From Sipunculus nudus (lineage: Eukaryota > Annelida > Sipuncula > Golfingiida > Sipunculidae), in contig CM049306.1 in assembly GCA_026874595.1 (NCBI GenBank), forward strand, positions 49,627,519 to 49,691,518: a stretch of DNA of 64,000 nt. The letters run 5' to 3'. This document shows, one piece after another, positions 10,601-22,600 of this stretch. Within the stretch, counting starts at the first letter, position 1. Each line of letters starts with the position of its first letter. Made by a program: the position numbers and the translations under genes. A model generated the notes under the pieces. That model had not been told where the DNA came from, did no database searches, and worked only from the letters and a program-made list of their open reading frames with translations.

Positions 10601-13600
10601 TTCAAATTTGAGGGGAAAATATGGGCTATTTCTAAAGTTATCGGGTTCAAAAATAATTGTTTTAGCCAATTTACCATGATGTTGAAGGTCAAGGTCACCA
10701 GTTTTCGAACTTGTCCGAGATTTTGGCAGAGACATTTCACAAGTCAAATTCAATGAAAATATATTGGGTGGTTCAAAAGTAATAATGTTCACAAATACTT
10801 TCTATTCTGACTGATTTGACCTTGAAGATCCAGGTCAAGTTCACCAGGTTTCAATCTCCTTAAGGAGCTTGATTTAAACAATAAGCGTTTCAAATATGAG
10901 GAAAAAAATATACAATACTTAAAAATTTATGGGGGAAAATGAAAGATAAGGTCACCAGTTTTCGAACTCCTCCAAGATTTTGGTAGAAACAATTTAAATT
11001 TTAAATTTCATGAAAAATTGATGAATCGTTCCAATGTTATCACGCTAACAAAATATGACACAGACGATGACGATAGTATGATAATTGTGATAATTGATTA
11101 AAATTGCAATTTTAGAAATGAAGCGATCTTTATATTTATGGCCCAGGGAATAAGCTCACAAAAGTGTGACTCCTTGGACAATTAATCTTATTCTGATAGC
11201 TGAACGCTCTTAAGAGGGGGTGTGTTACGGGTTTACATAAAAGCCGACCGAACTGTCTCACTAGTGAAGCTTGCTTTTCTAGCGAAGCGATTGGAACGCC
11301 GGGCATGTGCGCCACCGACATGGGTTCGAATCCCGGATCGGCCCAGAATTATCCCCTGAAAAATTTGTCTTCGTAACAGTATTCGAGCAACTGCATATTC
11401 CATTGATAAATACAGAAACACTGCCAGTGGGGTTGCCAGTCAGTCAGACTACCACAGACAGTCAGTAGATAGGCAGAAGGGACAGTCAGATAGACCTACA
11501 CAAAGCTTCTCAGGCAGTCACTGATATCTGATTTGATTTTGACTAGCTCTGGTGGCAAACCATTTTTCCAACACCTGGTTATGACTGTAGCTGTTCATCT
11601 GTCATGGTCTTTCTGACTCACCTGCTCTCTAAAGGCCAGCCTGTTTGATATATTTATTATTTATCTGGTGTGTTGTCTCCTAGACGATTAGTTAGCTAGT
11701 TCTCTGGAACGATATATACCTGATAGTCAGATTGATGATTAAAGCTCTGGCTCTTGCATTTATGTATCGTTGAACAAAGGGGACGCCGTCTTGTGGATTA
11801 CCAGTCTGGTAGTCAGAAAATAACTGACCACCTGTCGACCAGAAACATTGGTATAAAGACAGCTGGACTACCAGAGTGTTAGCTAATTAATCAAACAGAC
11901 TGAACACCGCTAGAGCTATAGTCATCAATCTGACTATCAGGCAAATATCCTCCCAGAGATATGGCTGGTCTGACTGTCGATAGCTGGTCTGACTGTCGTA
12001 TCTGACTATCTACTGACTATGTGTATTAATCTGACTTACTGCCAATCCAAATGGCAGTGTTTCTGTATTTTTATGGACTATGCAGTTGTTCGAATACTAA
12101 AAACACAAACTGTCTGTCAGTCAGATATTTAGTCAGAGAGATAGACATTAAATCAAACAGAAAGTATGATGTACCGAAGGAGAGAGAGTCATTTGATCAG
12201 AGTCAAAATGAGAAACAGGTGTACCGGTTAGATAGTGAGCCAGCCTGTCAGAGAGTTTTTTCGTTCAAGATGATAGACAATAGACATGACAAGCCAACGA
12301 ATAGACTTACAGACAGTCATAAGTTAAACCAAATGACTGACAGAGGTCCATATATAAAATAAACTAGACTACCAAGTCCGCCAAAATGTACGGAGGCAGG
12401 CCATTAATGTATAAGTATAAAAGATCGCTTCATTAATAAAACTGCAATTATCACAATTATTATACTATGACGAACTCAGTAATAAATCCAGGTGAGATAT
12501 AATATTAATCATAATATGAAATATAATAACATATATTGTATACTAGTGATAGAAATGGATATATGTGATATAAGCGTATTTATCCCCCCCCCCCCCCAAT
12601 AATATTTTGGCTGTTACTAGTCAAATTAAGGGTTTTGCTGTTAGCAGAGATCAATGAACCAGTGACAAATATCTAAGAACATATAACTGTCATGATATAT
12701 GATACAAACCTGTAAGAATTAGGATAAATGTTAACTGGAAATGTGTTAATTGAAAGATAGAAAGAAATATACATTTGTTTCAATATTAAAATTTCATGGC
12801 ACGCTTCATAACGAATATGTGTAACAAACAGCTATGGTGTTGGTGAGGTCAACCTTTGTTTACTTTTGATTCCAACAAACGCTTCGATGAAAATATTTGC
12901 ATTATTTTTGTTTCATTTTATAGAAACACACAAATATAATCTTTCGTGGTCATTTGCAAAGGTTCAATAAAAGATTTCAAAGTACCACTTGTTAGATTTG
13001 CCTTACTCCTATTCGGCACATCCAGCAATACGTACAAAAAGTATCTAAAAGTGCAGAAATATCTTACAAACCGCGGGATAATCACTACTTCTTTTCAAAC
13101 TTTTTGTTTGTGACCTTTTGACCTCTAGTGACCTTTTCACAAAATAAATTTGCATATCATTTGCATGAACTGGTATATCTTGACAAGGCAAGTGGTCATT
13201 TGAAATATTTTGGTCAAAAGTTGCAAAGTTAGGTTTGTTTGGATTTTCCATACCCCTAATTATCTGCCTCCAGCTGTAAAAGTAGGCGTTATTAAAAAGT
13301 CCATGGGAGGTATCTTCCATCCCAGTTTTTTTGCTGGCAACATCAATTTTCTGAATTGTTAGACCTAGGGCTACATGAAAATACCCATTAAAGTAAATCA
13401 CAAGGGGAGCACTATGACCCCAACTAGCCCATGGCCTATGTTAATTGAAAGAAAGAAAGTAACATACATTTGTTTTAATATTAAAATTTCGTGGCACGCT
13501 TCATAACGAATATGTGTAACAAACAGCTATGGTGTTGGTGAGGTCAACCTTTGTTTACTTTTGACTGCAACAAACGCTTCAATGAAAATATTTGCATAAT

Positions 13601-16600
13601 TTATGTTTCATTTTATAGAAACACACAAATATAATCTTTGGTGGTCATTTGCAAAGATTCAATGAAAGATTTCAAAGTACCATTGTTAGATTTTGCCTTA
13701 CTCCTATTCGGCACATTCGGCAATACGTACAAAAAGTATGTAAAAGTGCAGAAATATCTTACAAACCGCGGGGTAATCACTACTTCTTTCAAACATTTTG
13801 ACTCCAAGTATTAAAAAGCACATGTAAACCTTCATTTTAATTAATTTTCAATTTAAAAAAAAAACTTCATATGGTCTTGGCGATAAATTAGACCTGATAA
13901 TACGAGAAATTATAGGGAAAGGTCAAAGTTTGTGACCTTTTGACGTCTAGTGACCTTTTCACAAAATAAATTTGCATATCATTTGCATGAGCTGGTAGAT
14001 CTTGACAAGGCGAACATTTTAAGTGGTCATTTGAAATATTTTGGTCAAGAGTTACAAAGTTAGGGTTGTTTGGATTTTCCATACCCCTAATTATCTGCCT
14101 CCAGCTGTAAAAGTAGGCGTTATTAAAAAGTCCATGGGAGGCATCTTCCATCCCAGTTTTTTTGCTGGCAACATCAATTTTCTGAATTGTTAGACCTAGG
14201 GCTACATGAAAATACCTATTAAAGTAAATCACAAGGGGGGTGCACTATGACCCCCACTAGCCCATGGCCTAATACGCAAGGTAAACGAAGACAGCGGGTA
14301 ACGCAACTTTATCATGTATTTTACGGGATATCCATTTCATTTACCTACGAGTGAATTATTATGTATTTTTCACGCCAGGTATGAATTGATTTAAACATCC
14401 TTTAGGTCTTTAACAGTACCGTACATACATTTAATATATTTACGTATGTGTAGGAATCTGTCTATAATTACATTTTTCTCCCGCTGATTATTGTTATTAC
14501 ATGATACATATTTATTACTATATGTATATGAAACTTCATGAGCTGGTTTTGTGTTTTTGGCGACAGTCCCAGCTTGCTGACATCGTCAATGAACTCGGCG
14601 CCGTCCTCCAGCGCAAGGTCAGCATTGGTGATGCTGACACCCCCATGGGCGAAATGAGTGAAGCCCTCAGACGCATTCTCTTGTGTCATGCTTTTGGGAT
14701 ACCTGTTCAGGCAAGTATTAAATTATTTCCAAGAGATGCATATATACAAAATTTTACGATCAGTCGCTGTGAACAGCCATGCAGTAGTTAGTTGAATAGT
14801 GATATACCTAAAAAGTAGAAAGTTTATCTCTAGTTTGGGTCGACCGTACAGAGTGGTCATAGTTAATATTGTAAGCAGAATTTCTTTCCTTATTTCAATA
14901 ATAAAATATTATTTAGGACCATATATTTTCCTATAAATGTCTCCCACAGTAACCAACTTTTTTCATTAATCTTAAATATATTCAAGAGTCATGAATTACA
15001 CCTTTAAATTTTTAAATATCAGTTTTACTTCATATATGATATCCCGCTGCAAATGGACAAAACATTCGATAAATTAACCCATCACATAAAATGCCATCCC
15101 CGACCAAACGCAATGTTAAAAGACTCTACTTGCCTTAAATATTTTACAGTAATGACAAACCAATAGCCGTGCTAAATTTATGGGTTTGTATGCCAGGCCT
15201 GCATGGTCAAAACATTGTGAAATCACAAACAAGAGCACCGCAAATGGTGCATAATACGCCCATTGCATATTTTGTGACCTCTGACCTCATAAAATATGCG
15301 AGAATTTGCTGTGAATGTAATTTAGGTGGGAAACAGTATTGGTTTATACTTATTATGAGTTATGAGTTATATGAAAATCCATAAGATTTTTGGTAAATCA
15401 GGGTGGTGCTATCAAGGTGTGGTGACCTCTGACCTCATTAAATATGCTTTAATTTTGCTTGAAATTATAGATGGGATATTATATTATATTATAAAAACTT
15501 ATAAATAAGATATTATACTGATTAATAGTTCTATTAAATTTGATCAAAATCCATTATATTCCTTGTACGTTATCTCCATGGTGCCTCAAAGTGGGGTGAC
15601 CTCTGACCTCATTAAATATGCGTGTATTTTGCTGGTAAATTTTACTTGGGCGATATAATTAATTGAATAACATTTCTGTTTGGTTTTATCAAAATCCATC
15701 ATATATATCGTTAGTTATCACGGCGAAACCACAATGTAGCCTAGTGACCTCTGACCTTATTAAATGTGCGTGGATTTTGCCCATAATCGAACTTGGGAGA
15801 GGGTATCTATTGGTAAGTAGTTGTGGTGAATTTCGTAAAAATCCCTCAAAGCCCCGGCAAGTTATCGCGGCGACACTAAACGTTAATGGGAGGACGAATG
15901 GACAGACGGACGGTGGGTATACTATATATGTCCCATCATAGGCGGGCGTATGAAAATCAGTAGTAATGACCGATTTCGAACCTATTTTCGTTCACAGATA
16001 ACTGAGGGAAATAAGCAGCGGGCCGACCAAGCGGCGCGGCCTGTCTTCCACTGTCAGCGCTGTCTGGCTCAATGGAACGCGTCAGGTACAATACCACCTC
16101 GCTGTGACCGCCCGGCCCAGCCTGTACACGGGGAGAAAATAACAATACCCGACCAGGCTACACGCTTTATAGAGGTAATGTATCGGATTATCTCTATAAA
16201 ATGTCTATTAAATTGTGTACTCTTAAACATGCAATATTGATTATACTCTATGACAAAAAAAATGGTTCTATCTACAGCATGGAAAAATGGAACGGTAGAA
16301 AATTACACTTTCAAAACCAGATGAATATAACTCATATAACTATTTAAGCTGTAACCGAATGAATGTATGAAAGGAAGTAAAGCTGTGCTATTTCACCAAA
16401 AACATATATACAGATGGTTACACCATGCTAGTTTTAGGCCGAGACACTAGTCCACTATTGAAAAAAAAGTGCATCAATGTATTCTATAAAAACAGAACAG
16501 TAAGTGGCGCCACCTGTCTTGTCTAAAACAAAGCCATCAAAGACAGATAAACATGTGAAGTTTCACCTGATACACCCATCCTCTCCTTAGATATGAGCGA

Positions 16601-19600
16601 CTTTTACCCCTAAGCAAACGGGCGGATGGCGCCAAGCGAAAACAATTGCAGATTGCACCACCAGTACTGAATACGAGATGGAGGTATCCAAGATCTATTA
16701 ACATGCACAATTTCAGACCACTGTAGCAAACCAATCCTGAGGAAAGGGCATCAATGTATTCTACGACAAACAAGAAGGTAGTTGGCGCCACCTGTTTGGT
16801 CTACGTGATTACTCTCCAAGATGTATGGACATGCCAAATTTCAGACCAGTTCATTGAACCACTCCTGAGATATGAGCAAGTTTTACCTAAAGCAAACGTA
16901 CGGATGGACGCCACATGAAAACGATTGCAGCTGGTGCCACTAGTCGTGATTATGCGATGGAAGCATGCAAGATCTTTGGACTTGCAAAATTTCAGGCCGA
17001 TTCGGCAAACCACTCCTGAGAAAAGGTCATAAATGTATTCTACGAAAACGGGAAGGTACGTTGCACCACCAGTCTGATCCACGAGATTATTCTCCAAGAT
17101 GGATGGACATGCCAAATTTTAGACCAATACATTGAACCTCTCTTGAGATACGAACAATTTTCGTCCGAAGCAAACGCACGGATGGAAGCTACGCAAAAGT
17201 GATTGCAGATGGCGCCACCAGTTTGGACTACGAGATAGAGGTACCCAAGATCGATGGACATGCACAATTTCAGCCAAATACATTGAACCAATCACTAATA
17301 CGAACAGGTGGCAAACGCATGGATGGACTCCGCGCAAAAATCATTATTAGGTGGCGCTAACAGTCTCGAGTACGAGATGGAGAGATCCAAGATCTTTAAA
17401 CATGCAAAACTTCAACTCAATACATTGAACTACTCCTGAGGTATGGACTGTTATCACAAAGACACCCTGGTTCATACTGCACAAAATGGAGTGCAGCTGG
17501 CGCCACCAGTCTTTATTACGCTCAACTACATAGGTGAGCTTATAAATAAGCCGGGTTATTGAAAGATCGTCCAAGGGTCTCAGAGGAGTTCTCCGGGAAC
17601 GAACGCGGCAGGGGCAGAACCCGCGTGAAAGCATAGTATCCAAAAAAATCTGTTTTGGTAGAAATAATTATAACCCACTGGGAAGCAATGACTGGAATCT
17701 GTTGTCGTAAATTATGATCATGTATTTTCATTTTCAAATGCATATGATTAACACTTCCAGATTTGTCGGATAGAAATTGCCCCAATGAAAGTGTTAGGGA
17801 CCTTACGTGTGTAGAGGGTAATGGCGTCAGAACCTTTACATATTCTTTACATCATAAGTGTCTACCCCCCCCCCCCCCCTTTTTTTTACAAGCATAAGTA
17901 TTAGATGCACTGTGGTCACTTCGTGTTTAATCTCACCAGACAAGTGAAAACCTGTACAAAACATATTTCATATGTTTTTGGTCTACAGCAACTACAAAAG
18001 AGTCAGCTGCGACTTGACGGGAGCCAGGGCGGGGAGGACGTCAAGGGGCAGGAGGCCGCCAAGCTGCAGGCACTGTTCCAGGATCTGATGGAAACGAATC
18101 CACTCTCACCGCCAGAGGACGCCACCAACTGCGACAGCGCCTCCAGCAGCTGCTCTGAGGGCCAACAGAGAGGAATTGTGACCGGCTTTGGTGAGAGCTA
18201 ATTAGGCAGATGTCTCTTGCGAATATTGCTTCTTTCGAATTTATTATAGGCATGTATTTTAAAACTGAGGAACAACCAGGCAGTCGATCAACGTCTAGAA
18301 ATTGTATGTAAGGAACCTTAAGTAATTACAATGTTTGTAATACGTAATCTGAACAATAAATTGTTACCTAGGAGAAGAAACTTAAACGAATACGAACAAA
18401 AGAATGTGTAATTTCCATGTTGTAGAGAAGTACTATTAATGTCACAGTAATGGATTCTAAATTCTTTAAGTTATATTTGATAGATCTACAAGAGCTCATT
18501 GGAGAAGCGAAATCTAAAAAGAAAGCAAGCACAAAAGGCAAAAAGCATCGAGCCACATCGAAAAACAAGTCGGATGTATTCTCTGATACTTCCAGGTAAG
18601 TGTAACGAGATTTCTTAAATTACAATAATTATTACAGATCCTGAACGGCTTACATTGAATAACTCCCTGTTCGCTCAGAACAAAGGTTAAATTATGAGGA
18701 CACGTAGTTTATATTAAATAAAAAAAACATTGCTGGAACTAAACCCCAGACTAGCACCATTACAGCTAGTCACCGACGGTGACACATCATTTTTTTAAAT
18801 TTTGTTTTATATTTTAAGTCCAAATTGCGCAAGTCACTAAAACGACCTGCATTACAGCCTAAATTTTTTTAAACTGTTTCTATTCCATGGGAGGGGATAC
18901 CCCCCCCCCCCAAGCTTAGCTAGATGAGCCTCCTCTATACTAAAATTCTCGATCCGCCTTTGGCACTTAAGTATGTATATGTTAAAAAATATGAAAACTT
19001 AAAAGTGCTGTAGTGATGATATTGAAAATGAACAAGAAGAAAGATAGTTTTCTATACAACATGCGAAATAATAAAGGTTTTTGCATGAAAACTTAGCTAT
19101 GCCTACTAAAAGTATTCACATAAAGTATTCGATAATTCTAATAACATAAAGTTATTAGTATGTATGTTGTCTGTCCTTTAACAAATTTCTTTTTATAACA
19201 TTAAAGCCAGTCATTTAAAATCTTATACAATATTATAAACATATATTTTTTTTAGCAAATCTCATGTGGGTGACATCATGAAGACAAGTTTGGAGAATAT
19301 TTCGAAAACGCAGACCTCAGAGCAGAAGCAATTTTCCCGTGAGAGTTTAAACTTTGGACTGAAGGCCAGTGAGGGAGACATTTACCGTGATATCCAAAGT
19401 GAACTTGCCCCAGCCGGATCCTGGGATGTTATGGGCGGTGGTGGTAAGGTTTTTGCATATTGTTTTTAACCTTGTAATTGAACCCAATTTAAGGGGATCT
19501 GGAAACGGGAGAGGAACTTTTACCGGTAGAATTTCTAGGATTTAAAAGAGAGTGGGAAATGTTAAATATTTTACTAGTTCAGTAGAAGGAGATCGAGGCA

Positions 19601-22600
19601 GAGGTCTACATACACGATCAGACTATATCACTAGTTTTCCCTGATTTTAGTGTCCACGCCCAGCTCACCTGACAGCGTGATGGATCTGTTAAGGAACAGC
19701 AGTCCACAGGTATGGAAGAAACAGAAAACCAAAGGAAAGAAATCTAAAAAGAACAAGCCGGCCCTCACAAAAAGTGGAAACGGTGAGTACCTCACGTGGT
19801 ATGAGCATAAATTGCCTCCCTGTGGACCTGTGAGCGAGGCTGTGACATACAGAATCGCACATACATGTATATACCTCCATCGGCTCGTGTATCCATGAAA
19901 AAGGTAATGTATGCACGTACGCGCAAGCATGTAAACGAATGGACACATTTTAGTACTTTATGATCGTTTTCATGGAACTGGGTGAAACACGCATATACAA
20001 GAAATAGTAATTGTTTAATTTTCTGTAGATATACAGGTATTGATAGCAGAGCAGGATAAAACGCATCTGAGAAAACTCTAATTTTATTTTTTGTTTGTTT
20101 GGTAAACTATCATAGAATTGTATGTGGTAAAATATACAACGATATCTTTAGCACTAAAGTGTATCTAACATGATAGTGTTACATGATACAGTGTTACACT
20201 GTTTTTTTTGTCAAACTTCTAGATCAACGTATTAAACATGTTTCCAAACTGTAACACGATACCCATTTCTCCACTTCGAATTATAAGCTGACAAAAGTTT
20301 ACATAATCATATGTTTGAATGGTTGGTTCAAATATTTATTGTATTTGTTTTCGAAATTTCATCCCGAGCTCTTGAAAAGGCATTTGGTTCCACCAATGAT
20401 AAACCTGACTTAATTGATATATTTCCCTCGCAAATGACTCAAGTTATGGAAGCGTCGATGTTCCCCGAGTCCAGATCTGTTGGAATTACCGTAACGAGTC
20501 CAGGTTATTTTCCTCTGGTTGCTACACGATATTTCAACTAGTCTCGCTCAAGAAAACCTTAGTATGTATATACCTTTGTTTCAGTTGCGGATCCGTCTTC
20601 CAACTCGAGTTGCCACACCACCACCTCCCACACTGATGAGTGGGGTGGTACAACAGGTGGTGATAGAAAGAAGAAGAAAAAGAAACAACGGAGAAGTTCT
20701 CTCTTTGATGACAACAGTGACCCGATGAGTGATTCCTATACATTTCTAGGTAACAAGGAACAGCATAGTTAAAAGAAGTGTACCGCCGTTATGCCATAGC
20801 CTGGTGTAGTCTTACCAACACGTCAGCCTTATAGTGTAGTCGATCATGTAGCAAAATCCTAGTCCCGTAGGAATTGAATTCCCAAATTAAGATAGCACTT
20901 GTTTTCACTTCATTTAGGTGTAAGCTGATGGAAAAAGTTAGGTAACAAATTTTATCAACCCCGTGACCCCCCAAAAATCCAAGATGGCCGCCATGATAAT
21001 AAAAAAACTAGATTGCTTTGATATTGTAACTATCGCATCAAAATGAATAATATTGGATCGATTGATAAGATTTTGAATATGTACTGGTAATACCAACTAC
21101 TCCAGGAGATGTCCAAAGGTTAGGGAGGTTATTCAAGGTCAAGGTCAAACTTATTTACCAACATTCGATCTTAAGAATAACATTAGACATCTTGGGTACT
21201 ACGCTGTCATATATTATGTGATATGGTTTTCAAATAGTCTTCAAATAAATATTAATAGTATTAATAATTTTCTTGGCAGAAAAAAATATATCATAGGGAC
21301 GATTTTAAATACATTACACTAAAATACTATCATATATATGGTTTTCAAAGGGACCTTAAAGGTGCCCATTCACTTAACTTTTTGAAAGAGAATTTGTGAT
21401 TTCTGGCTTCTCTGTGTATATATTAATAATCTAAAGGTAATTTTGGTTTTGAAAAATCATTATAAAAGCTCTGTGGAGGATGTATGAACTTGTTGATCAA
21501 CAACATATTTGTAAACACAGCAATGTTGACAAAAAGGGAAAAAATGTAACCTAACATGGTATGTGGCATAGATGCGGAGGCAGAAAAAAGGTTATTTGTT
21601 GCAAATGCGCCATTTGCAAACTCGCCTATCCAACTTGCTGTCCGATGCCATTGTTGAATTTGTTTTATTTTGGTGGGCTCCCACATATAATAAACACGAT
21701 AATATAAACAAAACAAGCAGCCTGTGTGTATGATATCAACGTTTTCAGGCCTATTTGAAAAACATCTTCAAGGGATTACCTTTAGTTTATAAAGTTCAGA
21801 TAGGTGATTGGACCCTATAAAACATGAAATTGACGAAGGTGTTACATATTTCACATATGGCTGATTCTCTGCTGATTAGTTGCTTCGAATTTATCGTCAA
21901 CAGTATTCATGCGAAACAACTATTTTGCAATCAATTTGTGTGATTAATTAAAAAAGATTAAAACAGCCTTGTTGATCCTGATATTGGAACAATCTATGGC
22001 ATGTTAACTATTCCAGAAGCCTGGTACACTTCGAAGAGCTTCAGTAGAAACATTGTCTGAATATCTTTGGAGTTTACCTGAATATGGGCAGAAATAGGTC
22101 AGCTGTTATTGTAATTGTCACAAAAAGATTTAAAAAAAGAGTAAAAATTTGAAAGAGCAGTAAAATATGCTGCCATGACAAAATAAGACAACATATCTTC
22201 ACTCGCACAGGGTCATACCGGTGTCGTCCGTATAAAATGCTAAGTGTGTACATGTAAATGGCATATGGCTAATTCAAATACATGTACCTTTAAGAACCCC
22301 GTAGGTTAATGTCGGATAATCGGGACCAAGCACCTCAAGATTTAGATACCACTACCACGGATTTTAATATCAGGAATTGCTATCAGGTTTGCATCGACCA
22401 GAAGATGCGCGTGCATAGGAAAACCAGAATGCAACAGCAGCTGGTTATAAGATACGCTTAGAACGTATTCAAATAATGCAGTGGAAAATATAATATACAG
22501 ATAACTGTTTCAAATGACCATATACATATACCATATGTATGTAGGTATAGTCAACATTGATTTATCTTGAACATGGTTGAAATTATGTATTATATGTCAA

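Larger units (their letters stand above)
8943..14272. mobile_element. ~5.3 kb imperfect palindrome (foldback-type element)
   Basis: The left end TAGGCCATGGGCTAGT is mirrored at the right end by ACTAGCCCATGGCCTA. Arms of about 1 kb (8943-9990 against about 12480-14272) are well matched, e.g. ATGTAGCCCTAGGTCTAACA in both. Further inward matches pair 11067-11135 with 12413-12475 and 11380-11428 with 12050-12098. The right arm is itself duplicated in tandem (about 12740-13440 and 13440-14272; the first copy lacks about 100 bp). The left arm contains an extra tandem array (10.1-11.0 kb). No transposase is visible. The whole structure lies in intron 3 of the unknown gene, between two exons that both use GC donors. 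Open frames of ~114 codons in the arms are repeat sequence. Confidence 0.8.

Noticed and set aside
11233-11421. Minus-strand frames over the tRNA-like sequence at 11.3 kb
   Set aside because: These are reverse-strand readings of a SINE-like/tRNA-derived repeat.
12051-12362. 103-codon plus-strand frame within the palindrome
   Set aside because: Lies in the CAGTCAGATA/CTGACTATC-rich core, which is itself an inverted repeat; composition follows the repeat and no family is recognisable.
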